The notes beneath the pieces are model-generated. The model was not told the DNA's origin. It saw nothing but the letters and a program-made list of their open reading frames with translations, and did not search any database. Shown here piece by piece: positions 33,783 through 41,041 of a stretch of DNA of 43,124 bases. The stretch is taken from positions 1 through 43,124 of the forward strand of contig JBAWVF010000013.1 in assembly GCA_037147415.1 (NCBI GenBank), written 5' to 3'. Within the stretch, counting starts at the first letter, position 1; every line of letters begins with the position of its first letter. The translations under genes were made by a program, and so were the position numbers. Origin of the DNA: BOG-933 sp037147415. GTDB taxonomy: Bacteria; Pseudomonadota; Alphaproteobacteria; Azospirillales; Azospirillaceae.

Positions 33783-34412
33783 ATGGATTTTTTAAAGGGT
33801 GATGCCGGACCGGTTTTTATGGCCTTGTACCTGCTTCCCGGATTGTTGGGCACAGTTACTTATGATTATCTTGTTGAAGGCGAAAAAAGAGACAATTTTG
33901 AGAGGGTATTGCAGGCGCTTGTTCTGACCCTGATAAGTACGCTCCTTGTTCACGGGGTTTTCGGTCTACCGCTCATTCCGGGCATTGATGTAGGAAAAGA
34001 CACAACAGTTACCAAGATCATTTCGACAGTGTTAGATCGTAACTTGATTATATTATCTGCTGTAGCTGTTGTAATTACATTCGTATGGGCAGTTCTTCAT
34101 AATCACGGCGTCACCTATAATGTTCTTAATTTTTTAAGAGTTACCTATAAAACGAGTAAAGTCGATGTCTGGCAGGATACCTTTAATGTTCATAGGGGGT
34201 ATTGGATTAAAATTAAGTTTATAGATGGTAGGTGTTTGATTGGATGGCCAAAGTATTATTCTCCTACAGGCAAGCCAAGAGAATTATTTATGGCGGACGC
34301 GATTTGGTGGGAGCCAACTGAGGACGGGAGTTATGTCACGGTTGAGGTTGATGGCCCAGGGGTCTATATCTCGGATTTTACCAAGGTCGTGGCAATCGAA
34401 CTGATTAACTAG
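33783..34412 (+). CDS. DUF6338-like membrane protein inside N-ATPase operon
   Basis: This 209-aa protein has an N-terminal TM segment ('VFMALYLLPGLLGTVTYDYL'), a second ('LQALVLTLISTLLVHGVFG') and a third near 88-108 ('IILSAVAVVITFVWAVL'). A cytoplasmic beta-rich domain follows ('WIKIKFIDGRCLIGWPKYYSPTGKP', 'YVTVEVDGPGVYISDFTKVVAIEL'). The layout matches my recollection of DUF6338 proteins, whose function is unknown. The gene is clearly AT-richer than the surrounding atp genes and uses different codons, which points to transfer. The C-terminal part resembles a small SH3-like barrel; that is inference. Confidence 0.75.
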   Translation: MDFLKGDAGPVFMALYLLPGLLGTVTYDYLVEGEKRDNFERVLQALVLTLISTLLVHGVFGLPLIPGIDVGKDTTVTKIISTVLDRNLIILSAVAVVITFVWAVLHNHGVTYNVLNFLRVTYKTSKVDVWQDTFNVHRGYWIKIKFIDGRCLIGWPKYYSPTGKPRELFMADAIWWEPTEDGSYVTVEVDGPGVYISDFTKVVAIELIN

Positions 34413-34421
34413 GAGTTGTCC

Positions 34422-34595
34422 ATGGGTAAGGAAGTAAGTCGGCCCCTGGTTGAAGGGGTGGGAGAAAGGCCGACGACGCAAAAGCCGCTTCCGCCTGGGG
34501 TCGTCAGGGCGCCGGATGGCAGTTACGTCAAAAGATCGATGGGCGGCCAGCCGCCAACTTCAAGTAAACCCGCTCCCCCGCCCCCTAAGAAATAA
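34422..34595 (+). CDS. 57-aa proline-rich small protein following the DUF6338-like gene
   Basis: A 58-codon frame opens at ATG 34422 with AGGAG six bases upstream; that site overlaps the stop of the preceding gene. The protein starts 'MGKEVSRPLVEGVGERPTTQ', continues 'KPLPPGVVRAPDGSYVKRS' and ends in a Pro/Lys tail. It is likely disordered and soluble. Tight spacing (9 bases) to the DUF6338-like gene suggests a functional pair. I do not recognise it. Confidence 0.6.
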   Translation: MGKEVSRPLVEGVGERPTTQKPLPPGVVRAPDGSYVKRSMGGQPPTSSKPAPPPPKK

Positions 34596-34639
34596 CGGCG
34601 GAGGCTGCGCCGGCAAAGTAATCGGAAGGGTGGTGCGCC

Positions 34640-35101
34640 ATGAAGACGATGCATCTGCTCGTGACGACCCCGGCTGCGGTAGTGATCGACCGCGATGACG
34701 TGGTTTCGGTGCGGGCCGATGACTATTCTGGTTCGTTCGGTTTGTTGCCCGGCCATTGCGAGTTCATGACCGCACTGCCGATTTCGGTGCTGAGTTTTCG
34801 CGATGCGGAAGGCAAAACGCAGCATGTCGCAGTGCGCGGCGGCGTGCTCAATATGCGCGGCGGGGCCTTGTGCGAGGTCGGTACGCGCGAGGCGGTGGTG
34901 GATGATGATCTGGCCCGGCTGCACACGGCGGTGCTGCGCCAAATGGTTGAGACAGCCGACCGCGAGGCCGAAGCGCGCACGCAAAGCTTGAAACATCAGC
35001 TTCGGGTGATGAGTCAGATCAATCGTTACCTGCGTGGCGAGCGGCCGAGTGTGACACCTCACGGGCACTTCGTCGGTGGTGGAGGGCTGTCTCATGGGTG
35101 A
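34640..35101 (+). CDS. atpC: N-type ATPase epsilon subunit
   Basis: This 153-aa protein has the epsilon beta-sandwich: 'LLVTTPAAVVIDRDDVVSVRADDYSGSFGLLPGHCEFMTALPISVLSF' and 'HVAVRGGVLNMRGGALCEVGTREAV'. A helical C-terminus with 'ADREAEARTQSLKHQLRVMSQINRYL' follows. Epsilon forms part of the central stalk. In ordinary F-ATPase operons atpC comes last; its place ahead of Q-R-B is characteristic of N-ATPases. Its last eight bases overlap atpQ. Confidence 0.92.
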   Translation: MKTMHLLVTTPAAVVIDRDDVVSVRADDYSGSFGLLPGHCEFMTALPISVLSFRDAEGKTQHVAVRGGVLNMRGGALCEVGTREAVVDDDLARLHTAVLRQMVETADREAEARTQSLKHQLRVMSQINRYLRGERPSVTPHGHFVGGGGLSHG

Positions 35102-35432
35102 TCGACCGAAATCTTTCGGCGCACTCGACCGCGCCGTGCTGCGCAGGACGGCGCAACAGGAACAGGCCAAACGCGACGCTTCGCGCTCGATCATCCGCAA
35201 CCTCAATATGATGGGGGCATTGGGCTGGATGTCGGTAATCCCGCCGCTGGCGACGGGTTTTCTCGGCCGCTGGTTGGATCGCATGTTTGATACCGGTTAC
35301 AAATTGACGGCTGTGTTGGTGTTGATCGGTATCGGGCTCGGTTGTTGGCTGGTTTATCAGCGTTTGCTGGAAGAAGGCGTGCTGGCGCGCGGCAACGGCC
35401 CGCGCACCGGCAAACGGGGAGCCAAGCCATGA
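35094..35432 (+). CDS. atpQ: N-type ATPase AtpQ (AtpI-like, two membrane spans)
   Basis: ATG 35094, within the end of atpC, with GGAGG about ten bases upstream, gives 112 aa. A basic N-terminus ('RTAQQEQAKRDASRSIIRN') precedes two TM segments ('MGALGWMSVIPPLATGFLGRWLD' and 'LTAVLVLIGIGLGCWLVYQRLL'). This is the AtpI-like helix pair called AtpQ in N-ATPase operons, proposed to assist c-ring assembly or cation handling. It ends in an ATGA shared with atpR. Confidence 0.85.
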   Translation: MGDRPKSFGALDRAVLRRTAQQEQAKRDASRSIIRNLNMMGALGWMSVIPPLATGFLGRWLDRMFDTGYKLTAVLVLIGIGLGCWLVYQRLLEEGVLARGNGPRTGKRGAKP

Positions 35433-35731
35433 CCGAACTTGCCGCTTTGCCTTGGTTGGCGATCGCGCTGGCCTTGCCTTACGGTTTGGTGGTCGGGATC
35501 GGCTATTTCCTGCTGCTGCGCCGCAATACCCGGCTGTTGATCGGCTCCGGTCCGGTTTTCGTGCCGATCCTGATGATGTTCGGACGACTGGCTGGAGCGG
35601 TGGTGCTGCTGGGGCTGCTGGTGCCGGCGGGCTGGGCGCCGACCTTGGCGGGACTGGCCGGGTTCACGGTGGCGCGACCGCTGGTGGTTGCCCGGCTTGA
35701 CCGGCACGCGGCAGCGGGCGGGGAGGGATGA
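35429..35731 (+). CDS. atpR: N-type ATPase AtpR (three membrane spans)
   Basis: ATG 35429 overlaps the atpQ stop. The 100-aa protein has three hydrophobic segments ('WLAIALALPYGLVVGIGYFLLL', 'GPVFVPILMMFGRLAGAVVLLGLLV', 'WAPTLAGLAGFTVARPLVVA'). Position and topology fit AtpR, an N-ATPase-specific small membrane protein thought to support assembly of the membrane sector. Alone the sequence would be hard to assign; the operon context carries the call. Confidence 0.82.
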   Translation: MTELAALPWLAIALALPYGLVVGIGYFLLLRRNTRLLIGSGPVFVPILMMFGRLAGAVVLLGLLVPAGWAPTLAGLAGFTVARPLVVARLDRHAAAGGEG

Positions 35732-35735
35732 TGCG

Positions 35736-36410
35736 ATGGAAAAGGCTTCGCTCAATGCGCCGATCGTGTTTCACCTGGGGCCGGTTCCGGTCGGTCTGGA
35801 GGTGGTGACCACCTGGGCGATCATGGCGGTGCTGGTGACGGTCGCGTATTACGGCACGCGCCGGCTGTCGGTGGATGAACCGGGACCGGCTCAGGTGGTG
35901 CTGGAAAGCGTGGTCGGCTTCATCGAGAGCACTATTCGTGATGTCATGGGCACCGAGCCGGGGCCGTTCGTGCCCTTGATCGGGACTTTGTTCATCTTCA
36001 TCGCCGCCTGCAACCTGTCGCCGCTGTTGCCGGGGGTCAAGCCGCCGACCGCGAGCTTCGAGACCACCAGCGCGCTCGGCCTGATCGTGTTTTTCTCGGT
36101 GCATACGTTGGGCATAAGGCGGCGGGGTCTGGTGCATTACGTCAAGACCTTCCTGGAGCCCTATGCGGTGTTCTTGCCGCTCAATGTGTTGGCCGAATTC
36201 ACCCGGACCTTTTCCCTGATGGTTCGACTGGCCGGTAATATCATGAGCCATGAACTGACGATCGGCATCGTGATCAGTCTGGTCGGCCTGCTGGTGCCGA
36301 TTCCCTTCATGGCGCTCAGCATTCTGATCGGGCTGGTTCAGGCCTATATCTTCACCATTCTCGCCACCGTGTTCATCGGCGGCGCCATCGGTACCATCGA
36401 GAAGGGATGA
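35736..36410 (+). CDS. atpB: N-type ATPase a subunit
   Basis: ATG 35736 follows GGGAGGG by eight bases and gives 224 aa. The protein has five or six membrane segments. The a-subunit core has the essential Arg in 'FSLMVRLAGNIMSHEL' (near 163) and the final helix 'ALSILIGLVQAYIFTILATVFIGGAI' with the conserved Gln-Ala-Tyr. It forms the ion half-channels against the c ring. Three bases separate it from atpE. Confidence 0.95.
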   Translation: MEKASLNAPIVFHLGPVPVGLEVVTTWAIMAVLVTVAYYGTRRLSVDEPGPAQVVLESVVGFIESTIRDVMGTEPGPFVPLIGTLFIFIAACNLSPLLPGVKPPTASFETTSALGLIVFFSVHTLGIRRRGLVHYVKTFLEPYAVFLPLNVLAEFTRTFSLMVRLAGNIMSHELTIGIVISLVGLLVPIPFMALSILIGLVQAYIFTILATVFIGGAIGTIEKG

Positions 36411-36413
36411 GCC

Positions 36414-36659
36414 ATGAATGTAGAAATGATCAGCGTCCTGTCAGCGGCGCTTGCCGTCGGCCTGGGAGCCATCGGGTCGGGTCTCGGCGAAGGTTGGGCG
36501 GTGGCGGGCGCCATGGATGCCCTCGCGCGTCAGCCCGAATCGGCGGGGACGATCTCTCGGACCTTGTTCGTCGGTCTCGCGATGATCGAGACCATGGCGA
36601 TTTACTGTCTTGTCATTGCGCTTTTGCTGCTCTTTGCCAATCCTTACGTTCATAGCTGA
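36414..36659 (+). CDS. atpE: N-type ATPase c subunit (two-carboxylate ion site)
   Basis: This 81-aa helical hairpin has a glycine-rich first helix ('LAVGLGAIGSGLGEGWAVAGAMDALARQPE') and a second helix with 'GLAMIETMAIYCLVIALLLLF'. Glu59 is the ion carboxylate; Glu26 in 'GEG' supplies a second acid in helix 1. Thr60 and Tyr64 occupy positions that help coordinate sodium in sodium-type rings. N-ATPases were predicted to be sodium pumps on this basis, but an N-ATPase ring with two carboxylates has been reported as proton-specific, so the coupling ion is open. Confidence 0.95.
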   Translation: MNVEMISVLSAALAVGLGAIGSGLGEGWAVAGAMDALARQPESAGTISRTLFVGLAMIETMAIYCLVIALLLLFANPYVHS

Positions 36660-36701
36660 GCGCCGTGCGTGTGAGCCGGGGCGTGCGAGGGAGGAGCGGT
36701 C

Positions 36702-37430
36702 ATGCATATCGACCTATGGGCGATCGTCCTCCAGGCGACTAACTTTATTATTCTGGCATGGCTGCTGCGCCGGTTTCTGTACCGGCCGGTGACCGCAGTG
36801 GTGGCGCAGCGCCGTGCGTTGGTGCGCAAGGATTTCGAGGAGGCCAAACAGGCTCGCCACGTCGCCGAGGTTCATCGCAAGGGTTATGAGCATCGGATTG
36901 CGGAAATTACCGCCGAGCGCGAGCGCGTGATTGCCGAGGCGCGGGCTCATATCGAACTTGAACGCCACGATGTCATCGAATTAGCCCGAGGCGAGGCCCG
37001 GGGGTTGCTCGAAGCACAGCGACAGGCCATACAGGATGAAAAGCGCAAGACGGTGGCCGAGATCGGGGAGCGCGCGGTCGATCTGGCGCTGGAGTTGTCG
37101 CAAAAACTGTTGGCGGAAGTCAGCGGGGCTGCGGTGACGGCCGCTTTGCTGGAGCGGGTCTGCGCTCGTTTGGCGACGTTACCTCCCGGTCAATTGGCCG
37201 AGCGTGGTCCGGTGATTCAGGTCGCGACCATGCCGGGGCTCGACGAGGCGGCGCAGGCGGTCTGGAAACAGACTTTGTCGGCTCATGTCGGGGCGGAAAC
37301 CGAGTTCTTCTTCGTCACCGACGAATCTTTGATTGCCGGGGTCGAGTTGCGTTTTCCGAGCATGGTGATCGCTTACTCCTGGCGTGATAGTCTGATTGAA
37401 GCGCGGGCCGCAATGAAGAAGGCGGGATAG
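36702..37430 (+). CDS. atpF: N-type ATPase b subunit with delta-like C-terminus
   Basis: This 242-aa protein has one N-terminal TM segment ('WAIVLQATNFIILAWLLRRFLY'). A long charged helix follows (about residues 35-150, 'AEVHRKGYEHRIAEITAERERVIAEARAHIELERHDV'). A C-terminal domain of about 80 residues ends in 'DESLIAGVELRFPSMVIAYSWRDSL', which closely resembles the C-terminus of F-ATPase delta ('DPSLIGGxxLRIGxxVxD'). It is longer than an ordinary b subunit, and no atpH gene is present. It therefore probably combines the stator stalk with the delta contact to alpha. Confidence 0.9.
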   Translation: MHIDLWAIVLQATNFIILAWLLRRFLYRPVTAVVAQRRALVRKDFEEAKQARHVAEVHRKGYEHRIAEITAERERVIAEARAHIELERHDVIELARGEARGLLEAQRQAIQDEKRKTVAEIGERAVDLALELSQKLLAEVSGAAVTAALLERVCARLATLPPGQLAERGPVIQVATMPGLDEAAQAVWKQTLSAHVGAETEFFFVTDESLIAGVELRFPSMVIAYSWRDSLIEARAAMKKAG

Positions 37431-37451
37431 GGTGAGAAAAGGACAATCGAA

Positions 37452-37664
37452 ATGTTGAGTTTTGAATTGAAGCCGGAACTGGAACACAGTCTGCGAACCC
37501 TTGCCGCCGAGCGCGGGACGTCCGAGGCGGAAATCGTGCGCGATCTGGTCGAACACTATATCGAAGACCAGGAGGATATCCGGTTGGCGGAAGCTGCTCG
37601 CAAAATTCCCGGCCGTCGCTGGACTCTGGAAGAATTGGAGCGAGGCCGTGACCTGGAGAGTTGA
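37452..37664 (+). CDS. Ribbon-helix-helix antitoxin
   Basis: This 70-aa protein has a ribbon-helix-helix start: beta strand 'MLSFELKPEL' then two helices 'LEHSLRTLAAERGTSEAEIVRDLVEHYIED', as in ParD/RelB-like antitoxins. The C-terminal 'IPGRRWTLEELERGRDLES' is the kind of flexible segment that wraps the toxin. ATG 37452 lies 21 bases after atpF. The 3' end overlaps the toxin start by 17 bases, typical of toxin-antitoxin pairs. RHH antitoxins usually repress their own promoter, so this one may add local control inside the ATPase operon. Confidence 0.85.
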   Translation: MLSFELKPELEHSLRTLAAERGTSEAEIVRDLVEHYIEDQEDIRLAEAARKIPGRRWTLEELERGRDLES

Positions 37665-37920
37665 GTGGTTGCCGGCTGCTCAAAAGCAATTGCGTCGGCT
37701 TGATGTTAAAATTCAGCGGGACTTGTTAAAATTTTGTCGCGAGCGCTTAGCATCCGATGACAACCCGCGCCGGTTCGGTAAGTTGCTTATCGGTGATTTC
37801 ACCGGGCTTTGGCGTTATCGAGTGGGAGACTATCGGCTGCTCTGTGAGTTTGAAGATGATTGTTTAGTTGTTCTGGTGGTTGAAGCGGGGCATCGACGCG
37901 AAGTCTACCAAGGGCACTGA
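37648..37920 (+). CDS. RelE/ParE-family toxin
   Basis: GTG 37648 (GGAG nine bases upstream) inside the antitoxin gene gives a 90-aa RelE-fold protein. It has 'EWLPAAQKQLRRLDVKIQRDLLKF', the hallmark 'LIGDFTGLWRYRVGDYRLLCEF' and the C-terminal 'VVLVVEAGHRREVYQG' with Arg and Tyr residues expected in a ribosome-dependent mRNA interferase. The nearest recognisable group is RelE of type II systems; ParE-type gyrase inhibition cannot be excluded. It ends 18 bases before atpA. Confidence 0.88.
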   Translation: MTWRVEWLPAAQKQLRRLDVKIQRDLLKFCRERLASDDNPRRFGKLLIGDFTGLWRYRVGDYRLLCEFEDDCLVVLVVEAGHRREVYQGH

Positions 37921-37938
37921 CTCGGAAAGGGTAGAGCC

Positions 37939-39498
37939 ATGGCGACGCTGGAGGTAAGGAGCAGGGGCGGCCTGACTGCCGAAGTGGAAGCCCGGCTCGA
38001 CGAGTTGCGGCGGCAGGCGGCGGTGGTGAAACCCGGGCCGGTGATGGCCGAGCTGGGGCGGGTCGAGCGCATCGGTGACGGGGTCGCGGTGCTGTCCGGG
38101 CTGGTCGGTTGCCGGCTTGATGAAATTCTGGATTTTCCTGGTGGGTTGCGTGGCATGGCGGTGGCGCTGGAGCGCGACGAGGTCGGCACCGTGCTGCTCG
38201 ATTCCGACCGGACATTATCGGCTGGCGACGAGGTGCGCGGCACCGGCGAGGTGGTGCGGGTGCCGGTCGGAGAGAGTCTGCTCGGGCGGGTGGTCGATCC
38301 GCTGGGACGGCCGCTGGACGACGGCCCGCCGCTCGCGCCGGTGCGCAGTGATCCGATCGAGCGCCCGGCGCCTCGAATCATCGATCGCGAACTGGTGACG
38401 CAGGCCTTGCAAACCGGCGTACTTGCGATCGACGCCTTGATCCCGCTCGGGCGCGGTCAGCGTGAATTGATCGTCGGGGATCGCTCGACCGGCAAGACCG
38501 CAATCGGGGTTGATGCCATTCTCAATCAGAAGCGCTCCGACGTGTTCTGTGTCTATTGTGCGGTCGGACAGAAGGCGTCGGCGGTGGCGCGGGTGATCGA
38601 CAGTGTGCGCCGGCTCGGCCCGATCGAGCGTACGATTTTCGTCATCGCAAATGCCGATGACCCGCCTGGGCTACAATGGATCGCCCCGTATGCCGCCTGT
38701 ACCATGGCGGAATATTTCCGGGATAGTGGGCGGCATGCACTGCTGGTGATCGACGACTTGACCAAGCATGCCGCGATCCATCGTCAGATCTCGTTGTTGT
38801 TGCGCAATCCCCCAGGGCGCGAGGCCTATCCCGGCGATGTCTTTTTTATTCATTCGCGTCTGCTGGAACGGGCGGCCAAGCTTAACGATAAGCTCGGCGG
38901 CGGCTCACTGACTGCTTTGCCGATTGCCGAAACCCGGGCCGGCAACATGAGCGCCTATATCCCGACCAACCTGATTTCAATTACCGACGGCCAGATCATC
39001 CTTGAACCCAAGCTGTTCAACGAGGGCCATAAGCCGGCGGTTAATGTCGGCAAGTCGGTGAGCCGGGTCGGCGGCAAGACTCAGTTCAGGGCGCTGAAGG
39101 AGGTCACGGGTTCGCTGAAACTTGAATATGCCCAGTTCCTGGAATTAGAGGTTTTTACTAAGTTCGGGCAGATGGTCGATGCTCGTGCGCAGGCCACGAT
39201 TGAGCATGGCCAGCGGATTCGGGCGGTGCTTGGACAGGTCCATTCGGCGCCGCTTAGTCTGGCGGCTGAGGTCGGGTTGTTGTTGGCGTTGAAAGAGCGG
39301 GTGTTGGCGCCGTTAAGCTTGGAACAGTTCGGCGAGTTCAAGCAAGGCTTTCCGGAAGCGTTGATGGCCGAGGCGCGCGGCGTGGCCGAGGCGATAGAGA
39401 CCTCCGGTCAATTGTCTGTCGACTCGCGAGCCGAGTTGCTGTCCTGGCTCAAGACCCGTGCGGCTCGGATCTCTTCCGCCGGTACTTCAGGCGTATGA
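37939..39498 (+). CDS. atpA: N-type ATPase alpha subunit
   Basis: This 519-aa protein has an N-terminal crown domain ('GRVERIGDGVAVLSGLVG'), Walker A 'VGDRSTGKTAIGVDAI' (near 179, Ser where most F-type alpha subunits have Gln), 'CVYCAVGQKASAVARV', 'LLVIDDLTKHAAIHRQ', 'YPGDVFFIHSRLLERAAK' and the arginine-finger region 'ISVTDGQI'-like 'ISITDGQIILEPKLF'. It is the regulatory alpha subunit. A good ribosome site precedes ATG 37939. It is separated from atpF by the toxin-antitoxin pair. Confidence 0.96.
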   Translation: MATLEVRSRGGLTAEVEARLDELRRQAAVVKPGPVMAELGRVERIGDGVAVLSGLVGCRLDEILDFPGGLRGMAVALERDEVGTVLLDSDRTLSAGDEVRGTGEVVRVPVGESLLGRVVDPLGRPLDDGPPLAPVRSDPIERPAPRIIDRELVTQALQTGVLAIDALIPLGRGQRELIVGDRSTGKTAIGVDAILNQKRSDVFCVYCAVGQKASAVARVIDSVRRLGPIERTIFVIANADDPPGLQWIAPYAACTMAEYFRDSGRHALLVIDDLTKHAAIHRQISLLLRNPPGREAYPGDVFFIHSRLLERAAKLNDKLGGGSLTALPIAETRAGNMSAYIPTNLISITDGQIILEPKLFNEGHKPAVNVGKSVSRVGGKTQFRALKEVTGSLKLEYAQFLELEVFTKFGQMVDARAQATIEHGQRIRAVLGQVHSAPLSLAAEVGLLLALKERVLAPLSLEQFGEFKQGFPEALMAEARGVAEAIETSGQLSVDSRAELLSWLKTRAARISSAGTSGV

Positions 39499-39519
39499 CA
39501 AGCGGATGACAGGTGACCC

Positions 39520-40374
39520 ATGGTCGAGCGCTTGGCGGAAATACAGGCCCGAATCGCCAATCTCGGCGATTTGCAGGACATCATGGCCGCAATGCGGGCC
39601 TTGGCCGGCATGCGCTTGGCCCGGGCGCAGAGCGCGCTTCCCGGCATACGTCAGTATACCGAAGTCATCAATTTCGCCCTGGCCCGCGGCTTGGCCCTGA
39701 CCGGTGAAGCGGGTCGGCATGTCGGTGGCGCACAGTCGTCTGGCGGGCGTATGGCGGTGGTTGCCTTCACCTCCGAGCATGGTTTTGCCGGCGCCTATAA
39801 TGAGCATGTCCTCGATGCGGCGTGGCAGTTGGCGGCGGACGGGCACCGCTTGCTGGTGGTTGGCTCGCGCGGGCGGATCAAGGCGGACGAGCGCGGTTAC
39901 ACCGTTGCCTATTGGCAGCCGATGGCGACTCACATCGATGGCGTGCTGGATATCGTGCTGCGCTGTGCGGAGGAAATTTACAAACGGCTGGCACAGGATG
40001 TTGAACGTGTGACCCTGGTCTTCGGCCGCCTTAGCGGCGGGGTTTCATGGAAGGTCGGGGTCGAACCGGTGCTGCCCTTTGATGCCGGCGCATTTACCCG
40101 GGCCGATGCGGTGGCTCCGATGGTCTATCTTGATCCCACCGACTTGTTTGACAAAGTCGTTGAGGAATTTTTGTTCACTCGGCTGATGCATGCCGCCCTG
40201 GAATCTTTTGCCAGCGAGAACGCCGCCCGCCTGACCGCAATGGAAGCGGCGCATGACAATATCGAATCCAAGCTGGAAAACCTGAACCGGCAGGCATGCC
40301 AACAGCGTCAGGAGGAGATCACCACCGAGTTACTTGACGTCGTGATCGGAGCAACCGCTGCGCGCCGCAATTGA
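39520..40374 (+). CDS. atpG: N-type ATPase gamma subunit
   Basis: This 284-aa protein has the gamma N-terminal helix ('RLAEIQARIANLGDLQDIMAAMRALAGMRLARAQ'), the Rossmann-like middle ('VAFTSEHGFAGAYNEHVLDAA', 'LLVVGSRGRIKADERGY') and the conserved C-terminal helix ('HAALESFASENAARLTAMEAAHDNIESKLENLNRQACQQRQEEITTELLDVVIGA'). It is the rotating central shaft. Last gene of the N-ATPase operon. The first helix lacks the 'KITKAM' wording of F-type gamma, as expected for the divergent N-type. Confidence 0.93.
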   Translation: MVERLAEIQARIANLGDLQDIMAAMRALAGMRLARAQSALPGIRQYTEVINFALARGLALTGEAGRHVGGAQSSGGRMAVVAFTSEHGFAGAYNEHVLDAAWQLAADGHRLLVVGSRGRIKADERGYTVAYWQPMATHIDGVLDIVLRCAEEIYKRLAQDVERVTLVFGRLSGGVSWKVGVEPVLPFDAGAFTRADAVAPMVYLDPTDLFDKVVEEFLFTRLMHAALESFASENAARLTAMEAAHDNIESKLENLNRQACQQRQEEITTELLDVVIGATAARRN

Positions 40375-40443
40375 TCCCGGCTTGTCCGAGGAACGGGAAG
40401 CTGATATATCCCGCAGACGGGACGAGCGGAAAATGTAATATCG

Positions 40444-40812
40444 ATGGCCAATCATGAAATTGTTCTTGAAGATTGGATATTCGTTGCCTTCAACGAAGGT
40501 CGGCATTTGCTTGGCCGTTCGCCGAACGATAATTGCTATAGACTAACCAGTCAAATTGTCAGTCTAGATGGTTCTTATCCCCCGAAGTGGGTCGAAACAA
40601 AAACAGGAACACATTACATTCTCGGGTGCCGGGCGTTTTATTTTAATTTGAAGGCAGAGGCTGCTTTGTTCAGGACTTTTCGTGAATGGGGCGTGCCGAT
40701 AGAAAAATTTATTGAGATTGTCAGAGCGACCAATAGCGCGATTGCTAAAATGAATGCGGAAGAGACCATACAAGTTGTGACTTTATCTGCAACCGAGTGG
40801 ACGATTAATTAA
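40444..40812 (+). CDS. Hypothetical protein (122 aa), AT-rich
   Basis: This 122-aa soluble protein ('MANHEIVLEDWIFVAFNEGR...') has a beta-rich N-terminal half with 'YRLTSQIVSLDGSYPPKWVETKTGTHYILG'. A helical second half follows ('AEAALFRTFREWGVPIEKFIEIVRATNSAIAKMNAEE'). No signal peptide or membrane segment. I do not recognise the family. Base composition is lower in GC than the flanking genes. The ribosome site is poor. It is four bases upstream of the next small gene, so the two are probably co-transcribed. Confidence 0.65.
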   Translation: MANHEIVLEDWIFVAFNEGRHLLGRSPNDNCYRLTSQIVSLDGSYPPKWVETKTGTHYILGCRAFYFNLKAEAALFRTFREWGVPIEKFIEIVRATNSAIAKMNAEETIQVVTLSATEWTIN

Positions 40813-40816
40813 GGAT

Positions 40817-41041
40817 ATGCCGGTGATCAAATTTCTTGTTTTTATCGGTTTGGTCACGCTTGCGGTAACGGTATTCCGTTGGTTCGGCCGGCTTGAACAA
40901 ATGCGGGCGGAGCGGGTGCGGACGAAGACCGAATCACTTCCGGGCACTGAGGACATGGTCAGGTGTCGGGTTTGCGGTATATACGGGCCGGCGGGCGCGG
41001 GGTGCGCGCGTGGGGATTGTCCGGGAAAACGAGGGGTGTGA
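40817..41041 (+). CDS. Small membrane-anchored CxxC protein (74 aa)
   Basis: AAGGA directly precedes ATG 40817. One N-terminal TM segment ('FLVFIGLVTLAVTVFRWFG') is followed by a basic stretch and a C-terminal 'MVRCRVCGIYGPAGAGCARGDCPG' with C-x2-C, then two more cysteines spaced C-x4-C. It resembles small zinc-ribbon proteins of the PP0621 type, whose function is unknown. Its stop overlaps the prmA start in a TGATG, so translation is coupled to prmA. Confidence 0.7.
   Translation: MPVIKFLVFIGLVTLAVTVFRWFGRLEQMRAERVRTKTESLPGTEDMVRCRVCGIYGPAGAGCARGDCPGKRGV

Noticed and set aside
40385..40440. Hairpin TCCCG-CAGA-CGGGA after atpG as a terminator
   Set aside because: Only a 5-bp stem and no T-tract follows.
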